NCBI GenBank assembly: GCA_028551475.1
Contig: CM052354.1
Span: forward strand, 32,763,240 to 32,827,239
DNA: 64,000 nucleotides
Direction: 5' to 3'
From: Casuarina equisetifolia
Lineage: Eukaryota > Streptophyta > Magnoliopsida > Fagales > Casuarinaceae
The notes beneath the pieces are model-generated. The model saw only the letters and a program-made list of their open reading frames with translations, was not told the DNA's origin and did not search any database. A program made the translations under genes and the position numbers. The first letter of the stretch is position 1. Every line of letters begins with the position of its first letter. This document shows, piece after piece, positions 1 through 11,359 of the stretch.

Positions 1-2
1 AC

Positions 3-501
3 AGAGGCATCCTATCTGCAATAGATGTCGTGGGCAACCATCCTTTGGCTGGGGTAAGGATGCTTGCGCAGAAGCATTGTCAACAATGGCGTTCATCTAC
101 TTCATATAAATCCTTATTTTAGTAGAATTTAGGAATTCATTTATTGGAGTTTCATGAGCTTTACACCTCTATTTCTTGCGTTGCTGAGGCTTAACCTTTT
201 CTTTTCTTTTTTTTTTCTTTTTTTTTTCCTCTATTATAGATTTTCTACTTCATTGGATTTGGGATCTTCTGTCTTGAAACGTTAGTCAGCATCTGGGTTC
301 TTCAGGTCAAACTCACTGCTCTCCAGACCTTAAATCTGAAAAGCATGTGCACTTCACTCACTATCGTTATTTCTTTGCTTGTCATGTTTTCATTTCCTTT
401 TATGTGGTTTGCAGCGAGTTTACATGTATTTCCGAGGCAGTGGAAGAGATTCTGAGATGAGGCAAGAGGCTGCAAGAGGAGTTATGAGGGCAGCAATATG
501 A
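3..501 (+). CDS. SCAMP: Secretory carrier-associated membrane protein (SCAMP), C-terminal three exons (5' part lies outside window)
   Basis: SCAMPs are four-helix membrane proteins of the trans-Golgi, plasma membrane and endocytic vesicles. Three exons are visible: 3-53, 240-305 and 415-501, joined by GT-AG introns in a consistent frame. They encode [16 protein letters not shown], then [19 protein letters not shown] (fourth transmembrane segment), then [19 protein letters not shown] and a short basic tail ending in TGA at 499-501. These match the conserved end of plant SCAMPs ([20 protein letters not shown]). The N-terminal NPF and coiled-coil part and the first membrane segments would lie left of the window. 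The 3' UTR probably reaches about 870; its 570-840 part has a diverged copy at 5620-5790 behind the damaged paralogue. Family assignment is firm; whether the complete gene is intact cannot be judged here. Confidence 0.9.
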
Positions 502-906
502 TGCCACCCGTGGTGAAAAGCATGATGCTGATATCGCATATGGACACTAGACTATGTATGGCTTTAGCCGCAGGAGATGAGGATAGAGAGAGAATGACTT
601 GCGTTTGCTTTTGTTTATACCTGTTTTATAGCTTCGTTTGAGGACTAGCGTTTTTTGTTCATGTGGTTCATTGGAGTTGGTAGAAGGATAATGATGAACA
701 TGCTACAACCATCTGTATATGCACTGGTCCTATGTGGCTTTATTTCATATTTGTGCTCAATTCTGTCTATAAATGATAAATCTGTAGAACTTGAATAGCT
801 GCATGGACGGTCAAACTGGTTGTACAGTGTGAGATGAAATGTTGCCAATGGTGCATTCAGTGCGTAAATACTACTGTGATTTGACTAAAGTTTTTGGTGT
901 TCACAT

Positions 907-1065
907 TCTTGGTGGATTAAGCAGATAGGAGTCGATCAACATATAACCTTCAAAACTTCAAAACGAGTAGGAATCAAGCCGTTGAGAATGCCAGGAAGCA
1001 GGTTGATCTGTTCAAAAGAAATTAAATATACGAACAAGAAGCCTCCGACGCCGACTTCTCCATAG
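907..1065 (+). repeat. Dispersed repeat of about 155 bp, copy 1 (copy 2 at 4208-4362)
   Basis: The stretch starting GGTGGATTAAGCAGATAGGA recurs with clear but diverged similarity at 4208-4362, in the same orientation. Shared anchors are AAGCCGTTGAG, ATGCCA and GGTTGATC. Copy 1 lies just past the SCAMP 3' UTR; copy 2 is inside the damaged SCAMP copy. It could be a small non-autonomous element or part of the local duplication that made the second SCAMP copy. Confidence 0.6.
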
Positions 1066-1070
1066 AGCAC

Positions 1071-2335
1071 AATTAATTACTTACTACTGTCTTTCTGCCC
1101 TTTTGCTTTGAACTATAGCTCTGTATAACAACGTGATACTTGTAGACGCATACATTCTGTCGACAAATGTTAATATGAAAAGCAGCAAATGACTCGGTAC
1201 TTCTACATAAGTTAGGCTGTCTTGAAACTCCGGTGATGTGATTGTGCTTCAGTGTTTGTAAGGGCTCAAGCCGGTCAAACGACAAACCATAGTGCCTAAG
1301 GTGGCAATAACATGTTTTTGGGTGAATTAAGTTGTTAAGACCCAGTGCTTACTACCTTAGATAACTGGCTACAAGATGAACCATAAACATTGGCTTAAGA
1401 GTATCGTTGTGCTATGGGAGTGACCTCATAAACTTCCAGATTTTTTTTTTTGAAATGGGGTAAATATCCTTACAAATTTTATTACCAATAATAAAACTGA
1501 ACGTAATAATCATACCTTGTAAGTTTATATTGGGTAGAACATAAACTTTATCTTTATAAATATTGGCTGAAACTAGCATATAAAATGTCCTCATAATCAA
1601 TAAGGACATATATTATAACTGAATACAAAGCCAACTACATAAAACATAGAAATTAACCTTACAAGGGCAGCATGTAGACTTAACTTCTGGATATTAATTT
1701 GTTTCCCGTTATTAATATACTTCCAGCTATTTTTATTGTTTGAACAATCATATATTTCTTCTCGGAATATTGCCTTCTATTCCTAGATTTTGGCCCCCCG
1801 TTAGGTAAAGGAGGATTTGGGGTGTCAACCCTAAGACTTACATCTTAGTCAACTAGTAGTTAACCACTAGATTACTGGTCACTTGACTAATTTTAGCTAC
1901 ATTAACCCAACAATGGATTAAAAAAGAATAGTACTCTATGGAACCAGTTCACTGTGTTACATCATACTCATGTTATGTGCTGTAATTATTTTGTCAAAAG
2001 ACCTAGGTTTAAATGTTAGTATCAACACATTTCTTTTAAATATAATTATCAATTTGGGTTCCTAAAGTTCTCAAAGTTTACTACGGATCTATATAAGGTC
2101 ATAATCGTTGATCACACTTCATAGTTGATATCCTAGAAGCCCATTTAGGTTCCATTATGGTGTCTGGGTGTTTCTTTGGCCCCACTCTGGCATTTGTGTT
2201 AGGTTGCTTCCTCCGTAATTTGAATTTGGAACATGGGATTAGTTGTCTTAATCCATAAAAAAAATCCACATTTAAAGAGGAACTTTATTAATTGATATGT
2301 TATGGATGCTAATGTGCCCATGTCATTGATGCTGG
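1071..2335. other. Gene-free, AT-rich interval
   Basis: No coding exon, RNA gene or intact mobile element is recognised. Short open frames here have no family resemblance and mostly start at non-ATG codons. Confidence 0.5.
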
Positions 2336-2342
2336 GTAGGGG

Positions 2343-2482
2343 TTGAACGCGATGATAGTGGAACGTGAAATATCTTACCAGTTTGAACATGATGAGAGTG
2401 AAATGCAAGATATCTTAAAAGGCTGAACATGGTGATAGTGGAATGTGAAATATACTAAGAGGCTGAAAACATATTGATGATA
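2343..2482 (+). repeat. 40-bp tandem repeat, three clear units plus a decayed fourth
   Basis: Units begin at 2343, 2383, 2423 and, weakly, 2463, an exact 40-bp period. Each begins like TTGAACATGATGAGAGTG and continues with a GAAATATCTTA-like half. A single related unit sits at 4633-4672 inside the damaged SCAMP copy, so the array probably expanded from one ancestral unit. Confidence 0.7.
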
Positions 2483-3085
2483 ATAGGCTCTATGTTCTTT
2501 GATGTTATATATTTTTATTATGATGGTATTGAAATTAAAGTTAAATTGAATTGTACGCTTAGATTATGCGTTTGACAGTACATCCTAGTGTTATTGACAA
2601 AGGGTTAATGGACCTCTAGTATTGAAAACGCCTTGATCAAATCCGAACATTTGAAAGAACTACTGGACAATGGTGATAAGATGCGTTGTTTTCATCTCCA
2701 TCTCCCCATACAGGCTAGTTTGTTTGAATCAATCTCCCTTTTTTCAGTGAAGAATTTGCTGAGATGGAGCAACGATGCTCATAGAAAACGCAACGCAGTA
2801 CACAATAGAAGGCATATTGGAACCGCACCTTGTGCTGTTTTCTACTCACACTTCTCAAAGAATAATGGTTAACGTTTTACAACTTAAATACAAGGAATGG
2901 TAAAATAGAAATAAGACTGGACCTACGGTAGATAGGGCTCCTTGGCCCACAGCACTAACATACTTCAACAGTCAGCCAATTGAATGGCACGACCTGTGCA
3001 ATGTATATTCCACCTGTCTCCTATCATTGTGTAATCTTACAGCATTGATTTGAAATTGTGGTTGTAGTATGGATTGTCATCTTGG
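2390..3085 (+). repeat. Block paralogous to 4625-5100
   Basis: Besides the 40-bp unit, 2985-3085 (ATGGCACGACCTGTGC to GAAATTGTGGTTGTAG) aligns with 5014-5095 (GTGGCATGACAGCC to GAAAATGTGGTTGTAAG). The order of matching segments is kept, so this looks like flanking or intronic DNA copied with part of a SCAMP gene. No coding potential is seen. Confidence 0.55.
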
Positions 3086-3375
3086 TCTACATGTGACCTA
3101 GCGACTTTTCTAGTTTTGTTGTTTATTTATATATCTATATAGCTTATCTCGATCTAAGTCACTGAAGGTGGGAAACAGTACTAATGGATGGTATATGATA
3201 TGTAGGATTAGTTCTCTGTCTTACTTGGAATGTTATTTCAGTCACAATTGCATGGATTCAGGGGGAAGGTGGGTTTAGAAAACTTGTCCACATCTACTGG
3301 ATATGTGGGAAACTTCACAATGGGCTTCATATATTAAATTCCATGAACCTTGTCTTCCTATCTCTTGGGTTGCAG

Positions 3376-5580
3376 GGCTAAAAATTTGGTTCCTAGACGT
3401 TATCTACTTTATAGCAGGAGTTCCAGGAGCCTATGTGTTGTGGTATCGGCCTCTTTATCGTGCACTTAGGTACTTATTTCCCTTGATTTCCTAACCTTAG
3501 CTGTTGCTATATGGAGAAATTCTAATTGTTTTGTTTATAATTTTATGAAATCTTTCTCAAAGCTTGGACACAATCTGAGAGATTTCAATGGCATCAACTG
3601 TTACTCCTAATGCTTTGTTTTGGTGGAATTTTACTATTAGATGTGGTAGTGTGTGCATACTGCAGAAAGAACTAATCTGATAAGATGGGTGCAGATTTTG
3701 TTACTTTTATGGATGCATGAAAGAATTTTAACAGAAATGCATATGTATGACCATAAGGTGTATATCTCTCTTGCAACAACTCGGACCACTTGTTCTTATG
3801 GTAAATGTTGTTTATGCTATGCATCTGCCGACTTACAAAATAAGAAGTTAAAATGTTTAAAAAAAAAGAATTCACTCATATTTTGAAGCCTGCAAAATCT
3901 CTGATTTGCTTTGTGGGTTTGGCATCTCACTTTTGTTTCTCTTGCAGGAAAGATAGTGCCCTAGACTTCACTTGGATTTCGCTGTTTTATATGGTAAAAT
4001 ACCTATATTCCGTTATCAATTCTTCTATTCACTTAAGGATAAAAGAGCTTAATTTCTGTTTTTCTATTCTCTTCTGACACAGGTCCACATTTGCTTCTGC
4101 ATATTTGCTACCAGTGCTCCTCCTATGTTTTTCCAAGGAAAATCTTTCACGTATGTTCTTTTATCTCAGGCTGCATTTGAGATGTGTTTCATTTGCTACT
4201 TAGATTCATGGTGGATTAAGCAGATAGGAGGCAATCGACATGTGACCTTGAAATCATCAAAAGCACTGGAGTCAAGCCGTTGAGGATGCCAAGAACTGGG
4301 TTGATCCGTTAAAAAGAGATAAGATGTACAGACAAGAAGTCACAAACGCCGGTTCTCGAACCTCTCGTACAATTTCTAATTGCTTGGAAAGTTACTCTTA
4401 CTACAAATTTTATGGTTTCAGTTCTCTTTCGTTCTGCAGCTGGAATTGAATGAAGAGAGGAACTGGCCTCACTTCTTTCCAATAATCCATCATGACATTC
4501 TCAAAAACTGCCAAATCATCTGCAGAAGCTTCAGTACAAAGCGTTTTCGACGTTCTCAGGTATGCCACAAGCCTGGAAACTCAGCACCTCCACAAGCCTC
4601 AGAAATGCCTATGTCACTGAGGCATTATGGAGGCTGAACATGATGCTGATGGCATATGAAATATCATAAGAGGAAATTCTCATACAAGTTTTAGTGCATG
4701 AGAGATATTGATGAAAATATGGCTGAAGCAGCCTTGTCATGTGATCCCTGGTCCTTGATGTGATAAATATATTGATCTAAATGATGATGCAATGCGAATC
4801 AAGGTTCGGTGGAATAGCAGGCTTTACTGCATGGATGGAAGCAGGCGAAACATATTTCATTTTACTGCAACTCCTGGGTATCTGTGGCACTCTTATATTG
4901 AAACTAGTCGGTGGAATCTGAAAATTGGAAAGAATAGAACAGAGATGATGAAATTGGTCTCAGTTCATCCCCATCAACTTAATTGGATTAGTTTATCTTT
5001 CATGTCCAAGTCAGTGGCATGACAGCCTCTATTCTACCTCTCTCTTAACATTGTAAATGTTAACATTTGATTTGAAAATGTGGTTGTAAGATAGATTAAT
5101 TTCTATGGAATACAAGAAATAGTTTCCGTCGTCCTGCTGATGGATCTCTGCCGTGTGACTTTTGGAAAAGAGGCATTCTGCCGGCGATAGTTGTTGTGCA
5201 CTCCCATTCTTTGGTTGAGGTAAGGAAGCTTGTGTTAAAGTATGCTTTATAATGGCATTGTCACATTCAAAAGGATCCTCATTTTGGAAGACGGAGCACT
5301 TCATTTACTGGACTTTTATGAACTCTACTCCATTTCTTGTATTGCTGAAGCTTTATTATTACTATTATTTTCTTTTCCTTGATTGTAGATCCTCTATTTC
5401 ATTGGATTTGAACTATTCATCCTGAATCCACAGTCAGTCTCTTCGTTATGCAGGTACAATCTGAAAAAGGATATGCGCAGCATTCACATTAACAACTTCA
5501 TTTCTCTTCTATTATTTTGTGTGCAGCAGATTTAGTTAAACTGATAAGATGAAGCAAGAGGCTGCAAGACAAGCCAGTTA
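3376..5580 (+). pseudogene. Second SCAMP copy, exon order scrambled and broken
   Basis: Three well-preserved exons come first: 3376-3469 ([20 protein letters not shown]), 3948-3993 (KDSALDFTWISLFYM) and 4083-4150 (VHICFCIFATSAPPMFFQGK), with good splice sites and matching phases. In a SCAMP these are the middle membrane segments. Next, at 4440-4559, comes an exon that belongs upstream of them: it encodes NWPHFFPIIHHDI. It carries a frameshift near 4515, after which the remains of HLQKLQY are readable only in another frame. The order then resumes with degenerate exons at about 5170-5219 (GILPAI-like), 5389-5453 (ILYFIGFELF-like) and 5527-5580 (early stop, then the KQEAAR-coding remnant). No NPF or coiled-coil exons were found upstream. 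This is almost certainly a rearranged, non-functional tandem copy of the gene at 1-501. Confidence 0.8.
4208..4362 (+). repeat. Dispersed repeat, copy 2 (see 907-1065)
   Basis: Diverged direct copy of 907-1065, lying between the exon at 4083-4150 and the misplaced exon at 4440-4559. It marks a junction in the rearranged SCAMP copy. Confidence 0.6.
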
Positions 5581-5799
5581 AACTGCGATGACCTCATAAC
5601 TAGACTTCTACTGTGTATGGGGATGGAAATGGCTAAAAATTTTGGCTTTGCTCACTTCTGTTTTATAGCTGTAATTGATCGCTGTGTTTGATCTGTTTTA
5701 TTGGAGTGGGTTGGAGGATTATGATAAACTTGCTATAACCACCTATGTATGAATGGTCAAACTTGTTATATAGTGAAACGAATATGCATAAATTGTACC

Positions 5800-6780
5800 T
5801 TAAAGGCACTGCAACGACAACGATGGTCAATACTATGTTCTTGGAACTTAAAAAATCTCTCCTAAAAAAATCCTTTCTTGTTCCTCATTTTCCTTTGAGA
5901 ATGAAAGTTAATTAAGGGTCCATATTATGTAGCTCAATGAGGAAGGATCGGTGGCATTTGTCTCGAGTAAGAGGATCTTGGTACTTCATAAGGAACTTGG
6001 TTACTCCTAAAAAGGCTCCACTTTTGGTTTAAAACCCAAGCTAGTGATATTTAGTATCAGAGTCACTTTACTTTGACTCTAATATAATCGTGAGATGCCC
6101 AAAACGGATAGATAGGAGCCCTAAAGTTACAAAGTCCCGTCAAGAAGATGTGGCCACACTGAGAACAACATAAATTTAGATGAGAGAGTTTTTTCTTTTT
6201 TCAAATAACTTAAAACTTCATCATACTTTGCTTGATGGCTTAAATAAAAAGCAATGACCCACTCCAAAACATGCACAACTCAGTCAGAAGTGCACCTGAT
6301 TGGCAAGATACCTGTTGCCCAACCAAATATTAAAAGTATAATGACATTTGTCAGAGAGAGAGGGTGTTGGTAGGAGATTTGATTGCTCCTAATAAAACTG
6401 ATCTTTTGTGTTGCACCTAAGTGCAAAGCTTTTGCCATTCCTTAATTTCAGAGCCTTTATCATGAAACTTCAGTTGAAGAAATCCTGCTCAGAGGAAAAA
6501 CTCCCAGCTCAGATACAAGAAAAACTAGCAGCAAATACATGGACCCCTTACACATCCAACTTCTGATCACTCTCTCTGTTTGTCATGATCTTATAGCCCA
6601 AGAGATCGGAATATTGCAATATTGGTATGCAAGAGGAACTAGAAAGAAAAAGAAGATAGCAGACGAGCTCTTACCTATGGCATATATTTATAATATAAGT
6701 TTTATATAAAACTACACTCATAGTCATACAGCTACTGATTATAGAAACTAACACCGACGGCAACTGCATGCTCGATAAAG
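5800..6780. other. Interval without recognisable gene
   Basis: Between the SCAMP-like 3' end and the stop of the glycine-rich protein gene. The last few hundred bases are presumably that gene's 3' UTR and downstream DNA. Nothing else is recognised. Confidence 0.4.
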
Positions 6781-6783
6781 CAT

Positions 6784-7233
6784 CTAGCAGGAAGCGGTAC
6801 ATTTCTTCTTGCAGTCCATGGTGCAGCCGCCGCCGCCGCCGCCGCCCCCATATCCCTTCCCGGCCTGGCTAAACGAAGTGAAGCACTTCGCCGGACAAGT
6901 GAGCTTCTTGTTGAAACACGGTCCCTTCTCTTTGCACACCACAGTACCCTTTGTCACGCCACCTTTGGCGAACCCTCCAGTAGGACCACCAAACCCAGCT
7001 CCGTACCCACCGGCCACACCATCTCCCCACCCTTTATCGAACCCAGGTATGCCAACGCCAGTTCCGGGCGCGAAGAACCCGCCCAGGTCACCATCGTTTC
7101 CACCAACTTTGTCGTTGCGGCTGCTGCTTTTCCCCGTGGCCTGCCGAGGATCAGGTGGGGAGGATCTGGCCCCGAGAGCGACTGCAACTGTGACAACCAA
7201 AATGGCTAGGAGAAAGCTGGTTACAGGCTTCAT
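6784..7233 (-). CDS. Secreted glycine-rich protein with eight-cysteine tail (cell-wall type)
   Basis: Single-exon frame of 149 codons. The first ATG is the codon for MKPVTSF at 7231-7233; the frame stays open further 5' but has no earlier ATG. Residues 1-22 form a hydrophobic signal peptide ending near ALGARS. The middle (about 45-95) is rich in glycine (GGFFAPGTG, GGYGAGFGG). The C-terminal third has eight cysteines in the pattern VVC-x5-C, LTC-x3-C, then a run of eight glycines followed by GGC, MDC, KKC and a final Cys before TAG. This layout matches small apoplastic glycine-rich proteins common in plants, presumably wall-associated. No catalytic motif is present and the exact role is unknown. 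A TATA-like TTAAATAT lies about 80 bp upstream. The gene stands alone. Confidence 0.8.
   Translation of the reverse strand: MKPVTSFLLAILVVTVAVALGARSSPPDPRQATGKSSSRNDKVGGNDGDLGGFFAPGTGVGIPGFDKGWGDGVAGGYGAGFGGPTGGFAKGGVTKGTVVCKEKGPCFNKKLTCPAKCFTSFSQAGKGYGGGGGGGGCTMDCKKKCTASC
6821..6846 (-). repeat. GGC/GCC trinucleotide tract encoding polyglycine
   Basis: Near-perfect GCC repeat on the + strand, read as consecutive glycine codons in the glycine-rich protein just before its last four cysteines. Such tracts vary in length between alleles. Confidence 0.8.
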
Positions 7234-7310
7234 TATGCAGAGTTCCAAGCAAAGACAAGTGAGATTTGCAGGAATGTGATGAGGAGAGATAGGAGTACTT
7301 GTGAGAAGTG

Positions 7311-7318
7311 ATATTTAA
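7311..7318 (-). promoter_or_regulatory. Putative TATA element of the glycine-rich protein gene
   Basis: Minus-strand TTAAATAT about 80 bp upstream of the ATG at 7233, a plausible spacing for a short leader. Based on sequence match only. Confidence 0.4.
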
Positions 7319-7449
7319 GTGGTGCAGTGATGGGGCTAGCGGTGTGAAGAGAGCATTTATGGGAGGGTATTGGGACAGTTGAGGGGGCCTCAGTCAATGT
7401 GAGTAGGTGGAGTGCAATTGTCAAGCTGCTCTTTCTTTTCAAGTTTCTG

Positions 7450-10400
7450 ATTTTGTTTTTTTATTTTTTCTTTTCTCCTTCTGCACGATGGGGGCTGCTT
7501 TAAGATGTTGCTTCTTCGAGTTTGAGTTGCAGCTATGAAAACGGAAATAAAGAGGTCCATAGGTAGATTTTAAGAGGATCACATGAAGCGGCTTGTTTTT
7601 TCAACGGGCAGAGAGTCGGCAGTTCTGGTAGTAGACAGGGAAGGTCAGTGGTGGCGGTAGTAGTAGGACCTCTAGACAAGGTGAGTGGGCAAAGAGTTGT
7701 TTGCCAATAGCAAAGCTGTGCATGCACCCTACCTTCAACTCATCCTAATCAATCTGTCTATCTATTGTCATATAAAATGAATGAATAAATAAGGAAGATC
7801 ATGAATCTAGCAGTTTAATTGAACATATCAAGAAGATATTATTAAAAATATGCCATAATTGTAAAAACGAATGGAACTAAACAAGAACAAGATGAATCTA
7901 TTATAGAAGATCTTTTTCCTTCACTTTTTTTTAAAAGAAAATGAGAATTCAAATAAAATTGATAAAATGGAAGAGATTTGAATGAATGGAAAGGCAAAAG
8001 CAAAAGATGACTTAAAAGTTAGTTAAGGATTAAAAAGATTTTATTTAATTTTTATTTTAAGATTTTTATTTTTCAGTGTGAGTGTGAGATTTTCATCTTG
8101 TATACACTCTTTTACTAGGTTCAATTCATCCTAATTTCCACATCTTTCTACTATTTGGCATGAAATAAAACATAATGAGTTGAAACTAATATCATATAAG
8201 AAATAAACTCAAAATCCAAGTCAAAACTTAGATCAAGAGTTTCAACTTCTTTTATTTATTTATTTAAACTTCATATAAAGAATTTTATTTTTTGGTGCAA
8301 GACTTGTTTTTTTTAACATAAAAATATTACTATTATTTAACATATCATCTCAAGTCGAATATGAAAAAGTTTACATATAGTGAAACGACGATTATAAAGT
8401 CTTAATCAATAATGAGATATTGTACTTAAACTTTCATATCATATTTAAAATAATTAATTTTCTTTCTTAAAACAATTACTAACAAGAAATGATTAAATAT
8501 ATAAAGAGTATATTGGAATGAGATATTAAGAACAATCACTATTTAACATTATATTCTCTCCAATGTTTCCCGAGTATTTAGTAAAATCTTGCAATCCTTT
8601 ATTCTTTTGGCACACGATTTACTAGTTTGTTGTATTAGCTAAGCCAAATGGATTGCTTGCTTTGTTGTTTTTGAAAGCATTCTCAGCCACTCCCTTCCTC
8701 ACTTCTCCATAGATGACAGGAACGGGATTCCGTAGAAAAAAAAAAAAAAAAAGCCAATTGTATGATCTTGATGCATGTGCCTCTGAAGATCGAGGAAAAA
8801 AATTGCACATGCAATGTCAAATATCTGCCCAAAAACTCATAAAGAGAAAAGGTAAAAATGAGGCATATTTATTAGGCTATATTACAAATGAGTACCAATA
8901 AAAGAAAAGGCACGGAGTGAACCGTCATATCCGTTACAAAGTTTTTTTGTTTTCCTAAAAAAAAAAAATCTTAACAAGTCTTATTAATAACAAAGCTAAG
9001 TATAATAATTATATTTTGAATAAGTAAAAAAAATAAGTTACAAGTCTAATCTTTAAAAAAGATAAAATTTGTACATATCTAAAGTATGATTATAAAGTCT
9101 ATTGGCTCAATGATAAACTAGCAGGGGTCGATATTGAATTTGTGCATTAGCGTGTGAGTTACATAAAAGAAAAACAAAATTTAAGAAAAACCACCTATTG
9201 TGTACTACCAAGTACATAGGTGCAATGAACAATAAAAGACGTGATATATGCCGAAGATCGGACTCTGCTGCTGGCAATATCGCATTAATGTCTCCAACTT
9301 CCAATCTGCATTTTCATTAAACTTGACAGTGATTCCTGACCTTTGTTGCACATGCAATTCGATCCCTGCCTTCACAGGTTTGCATTTGGTGCTCTACTAA
9401 CTACATCATTTTCACACCATTATGGTGCTCTAGCGAATCAATCTTGATTTCCGTTTGAGAGGGAAGTTCTTTAACGTTTCCCAACCCAAATGCATTCACT
9501 TGTATCAATGCATAAAGACTTAATTCCTAGGTAGTTGAAGGCCAAAGATTGGTTATGTCAAAAGTAGGTTTATGGACCTTATCTTGATTTCACAGGTTTG
9601 CATTTGGTGTTTAAATGTTAACTCAAGGTTAAAAATGGGTTCTTCTTCTTCTTTTTTTTTTTTTTTTCTTGCATTTTAAGCTTTATGGACCTAATGTAAT
9701 TTTTGACATGCACAACTCCTACACATGTTGAGTATCATTTAATTAAAGGTTATATATTGTAAAAATGTATCAATTATATCAGTTAAATTTAAAGTTCAAC
9801 TTAAATATTAGATTATATATTAAATAATTTTTTCATTTAATTTAATCTTTTAATATAAAAGGTCCAGCCTAGTTGGGCTTCAATTCCCTAGCACTGTAAG
9901 TTGGTGCCAGAGTTGAACCCTCAAACCCATCCTGGCCGAACCTCCTTAGGGTCCTTGCCCCTCCCTCTTTCCAAAAGAATGATCTTGGCACCTGTCAAAA
10001 TTTATTCCCTTTTAGCACCTCTTTTTCCCTTGGGTGTTTTCTGTGATTCCAGTGCTTACTCCACTGGGCACTTTGTCTTCCTCTGCACTTTTTGCAATGC
10101 AGCAGTGTAGTGGGTTCGGCAGATCCGACTTTATGTCAAGCTTCGAACTTTGTCAAAATGCCCTCAATAATCTCCACTCTCCTCACAGCTCAATTTCTCA
10201 TCTAGTTATGGAAACTGATTAGGACAGAGCTGCAATTTTCGAAGTATAGGACAGGTACTTTCCACAGAGGGAGCAAAGCTTTCTTAAGTACGGTCTGAAG
10301 AAGTCAAATCACCCTTACACGTTGCATGCAGAGGCTGACCTACAATAATAAAGATGAACATTGACATCTTAGTTGCTCGTTTGAGAAGCAACCGCCCATT

Positions 10401-11200
10401 CATAAACATGGTTTTGAGAATCAAAGGCCTTTTTAATGCTAGTTTGAAATACCATTGCCACCATTTATCTGTTTCAGATTGTGTGCCGTCACTCATAAAT
10501 TGCCATCAAATCCATTTGCAGTGGCTTTTCACAGGCATGCGGTTTAGTCAAAATGGACATGCCAAGCCATCGGTTGAGGAAAGGATTCGAAGTACATGTG
10601 GTTTCCAGACGTATCTAACTCTCAAGAGGAAAGTACGCTGAATAGACAAAAACACAAGAAGACCTATTTGACGCTGGATTGGCCAAATTATGGAGTTTGT
10701 TTGGTTCCAAACATTTGTCCATCCATGAAGACTGAACCACCTCTAACTAGTTTTTCTCTGTAATCCCACTCAACCATCTTTAGTCTGTTATGCCAGCATT
10801 GGTCCTTTTCAGTCAAAAGATTGTGAAGCATGAGATGCACTAAAGACCACACTATCCTAAAGCCACATATTCCTGCTGCTATACAGATGCATTTGAATGT
10901 AAGTTTATAGATTACTGGTGAACGACGAGATAAAGAACGACCCTATTTTGCTTCTGAAGCTCAAATTCCAAGTAACTTATTTCATTTGAGTTTGGGTATC
11001 TCCTGCGAGTCAAGTTAATGCATTTGGTAGTCCTAAAAAAAGAGAGCATACACATCTTTCTAGGTGTCTCTGCTAGATGAAAAGTAGAACTAAACATCAT
11101 TTAAAATGCTATGTTAAAAAAAGCAAAATAATTTACACACTTCCTCAGTCCAAACAATATTATTGGTGAGTTAAAATAGACAAAAACCAGCCTCTGTCGT
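7450..11200. other. Long gene-free, mostly AT-rich interval
   Basis: Contains poly-A/T tracts (for example 8738-8752 and 9651-9668) and low-complexity AT-rich DNA. A less AT-rich patch spans about 9870-10640, but its open frames have no recognisable homology. No RNA gene or intact element seen. The last few hundred bases probably include the 3' UTR of the phosphatase gene that follows. Confidence 0.5.
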
Positions 11201-11359
11201 GACTGAAGCAAGCTGATTTCTAGGATGTTCTACAAACCTGTAATTACAAAAGCTTTAAGCCCCTTCCCCTTGACAGAAGAAGAAGAATGATTCACAATTT
11301 CCTCACCCCGTCTACTCATGTCAACTCGTGTTCTCCCATGGATATTAAATGGCAGAAGC

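Noticed and set aside
6809..7279. Long proline-rich open frame on + over the glycine-rich protein
   Set aside because: Antisense shadow of the glycine/GC-rich minus-strand gene; the minus frame has a signal peptide and ordered cysteines.
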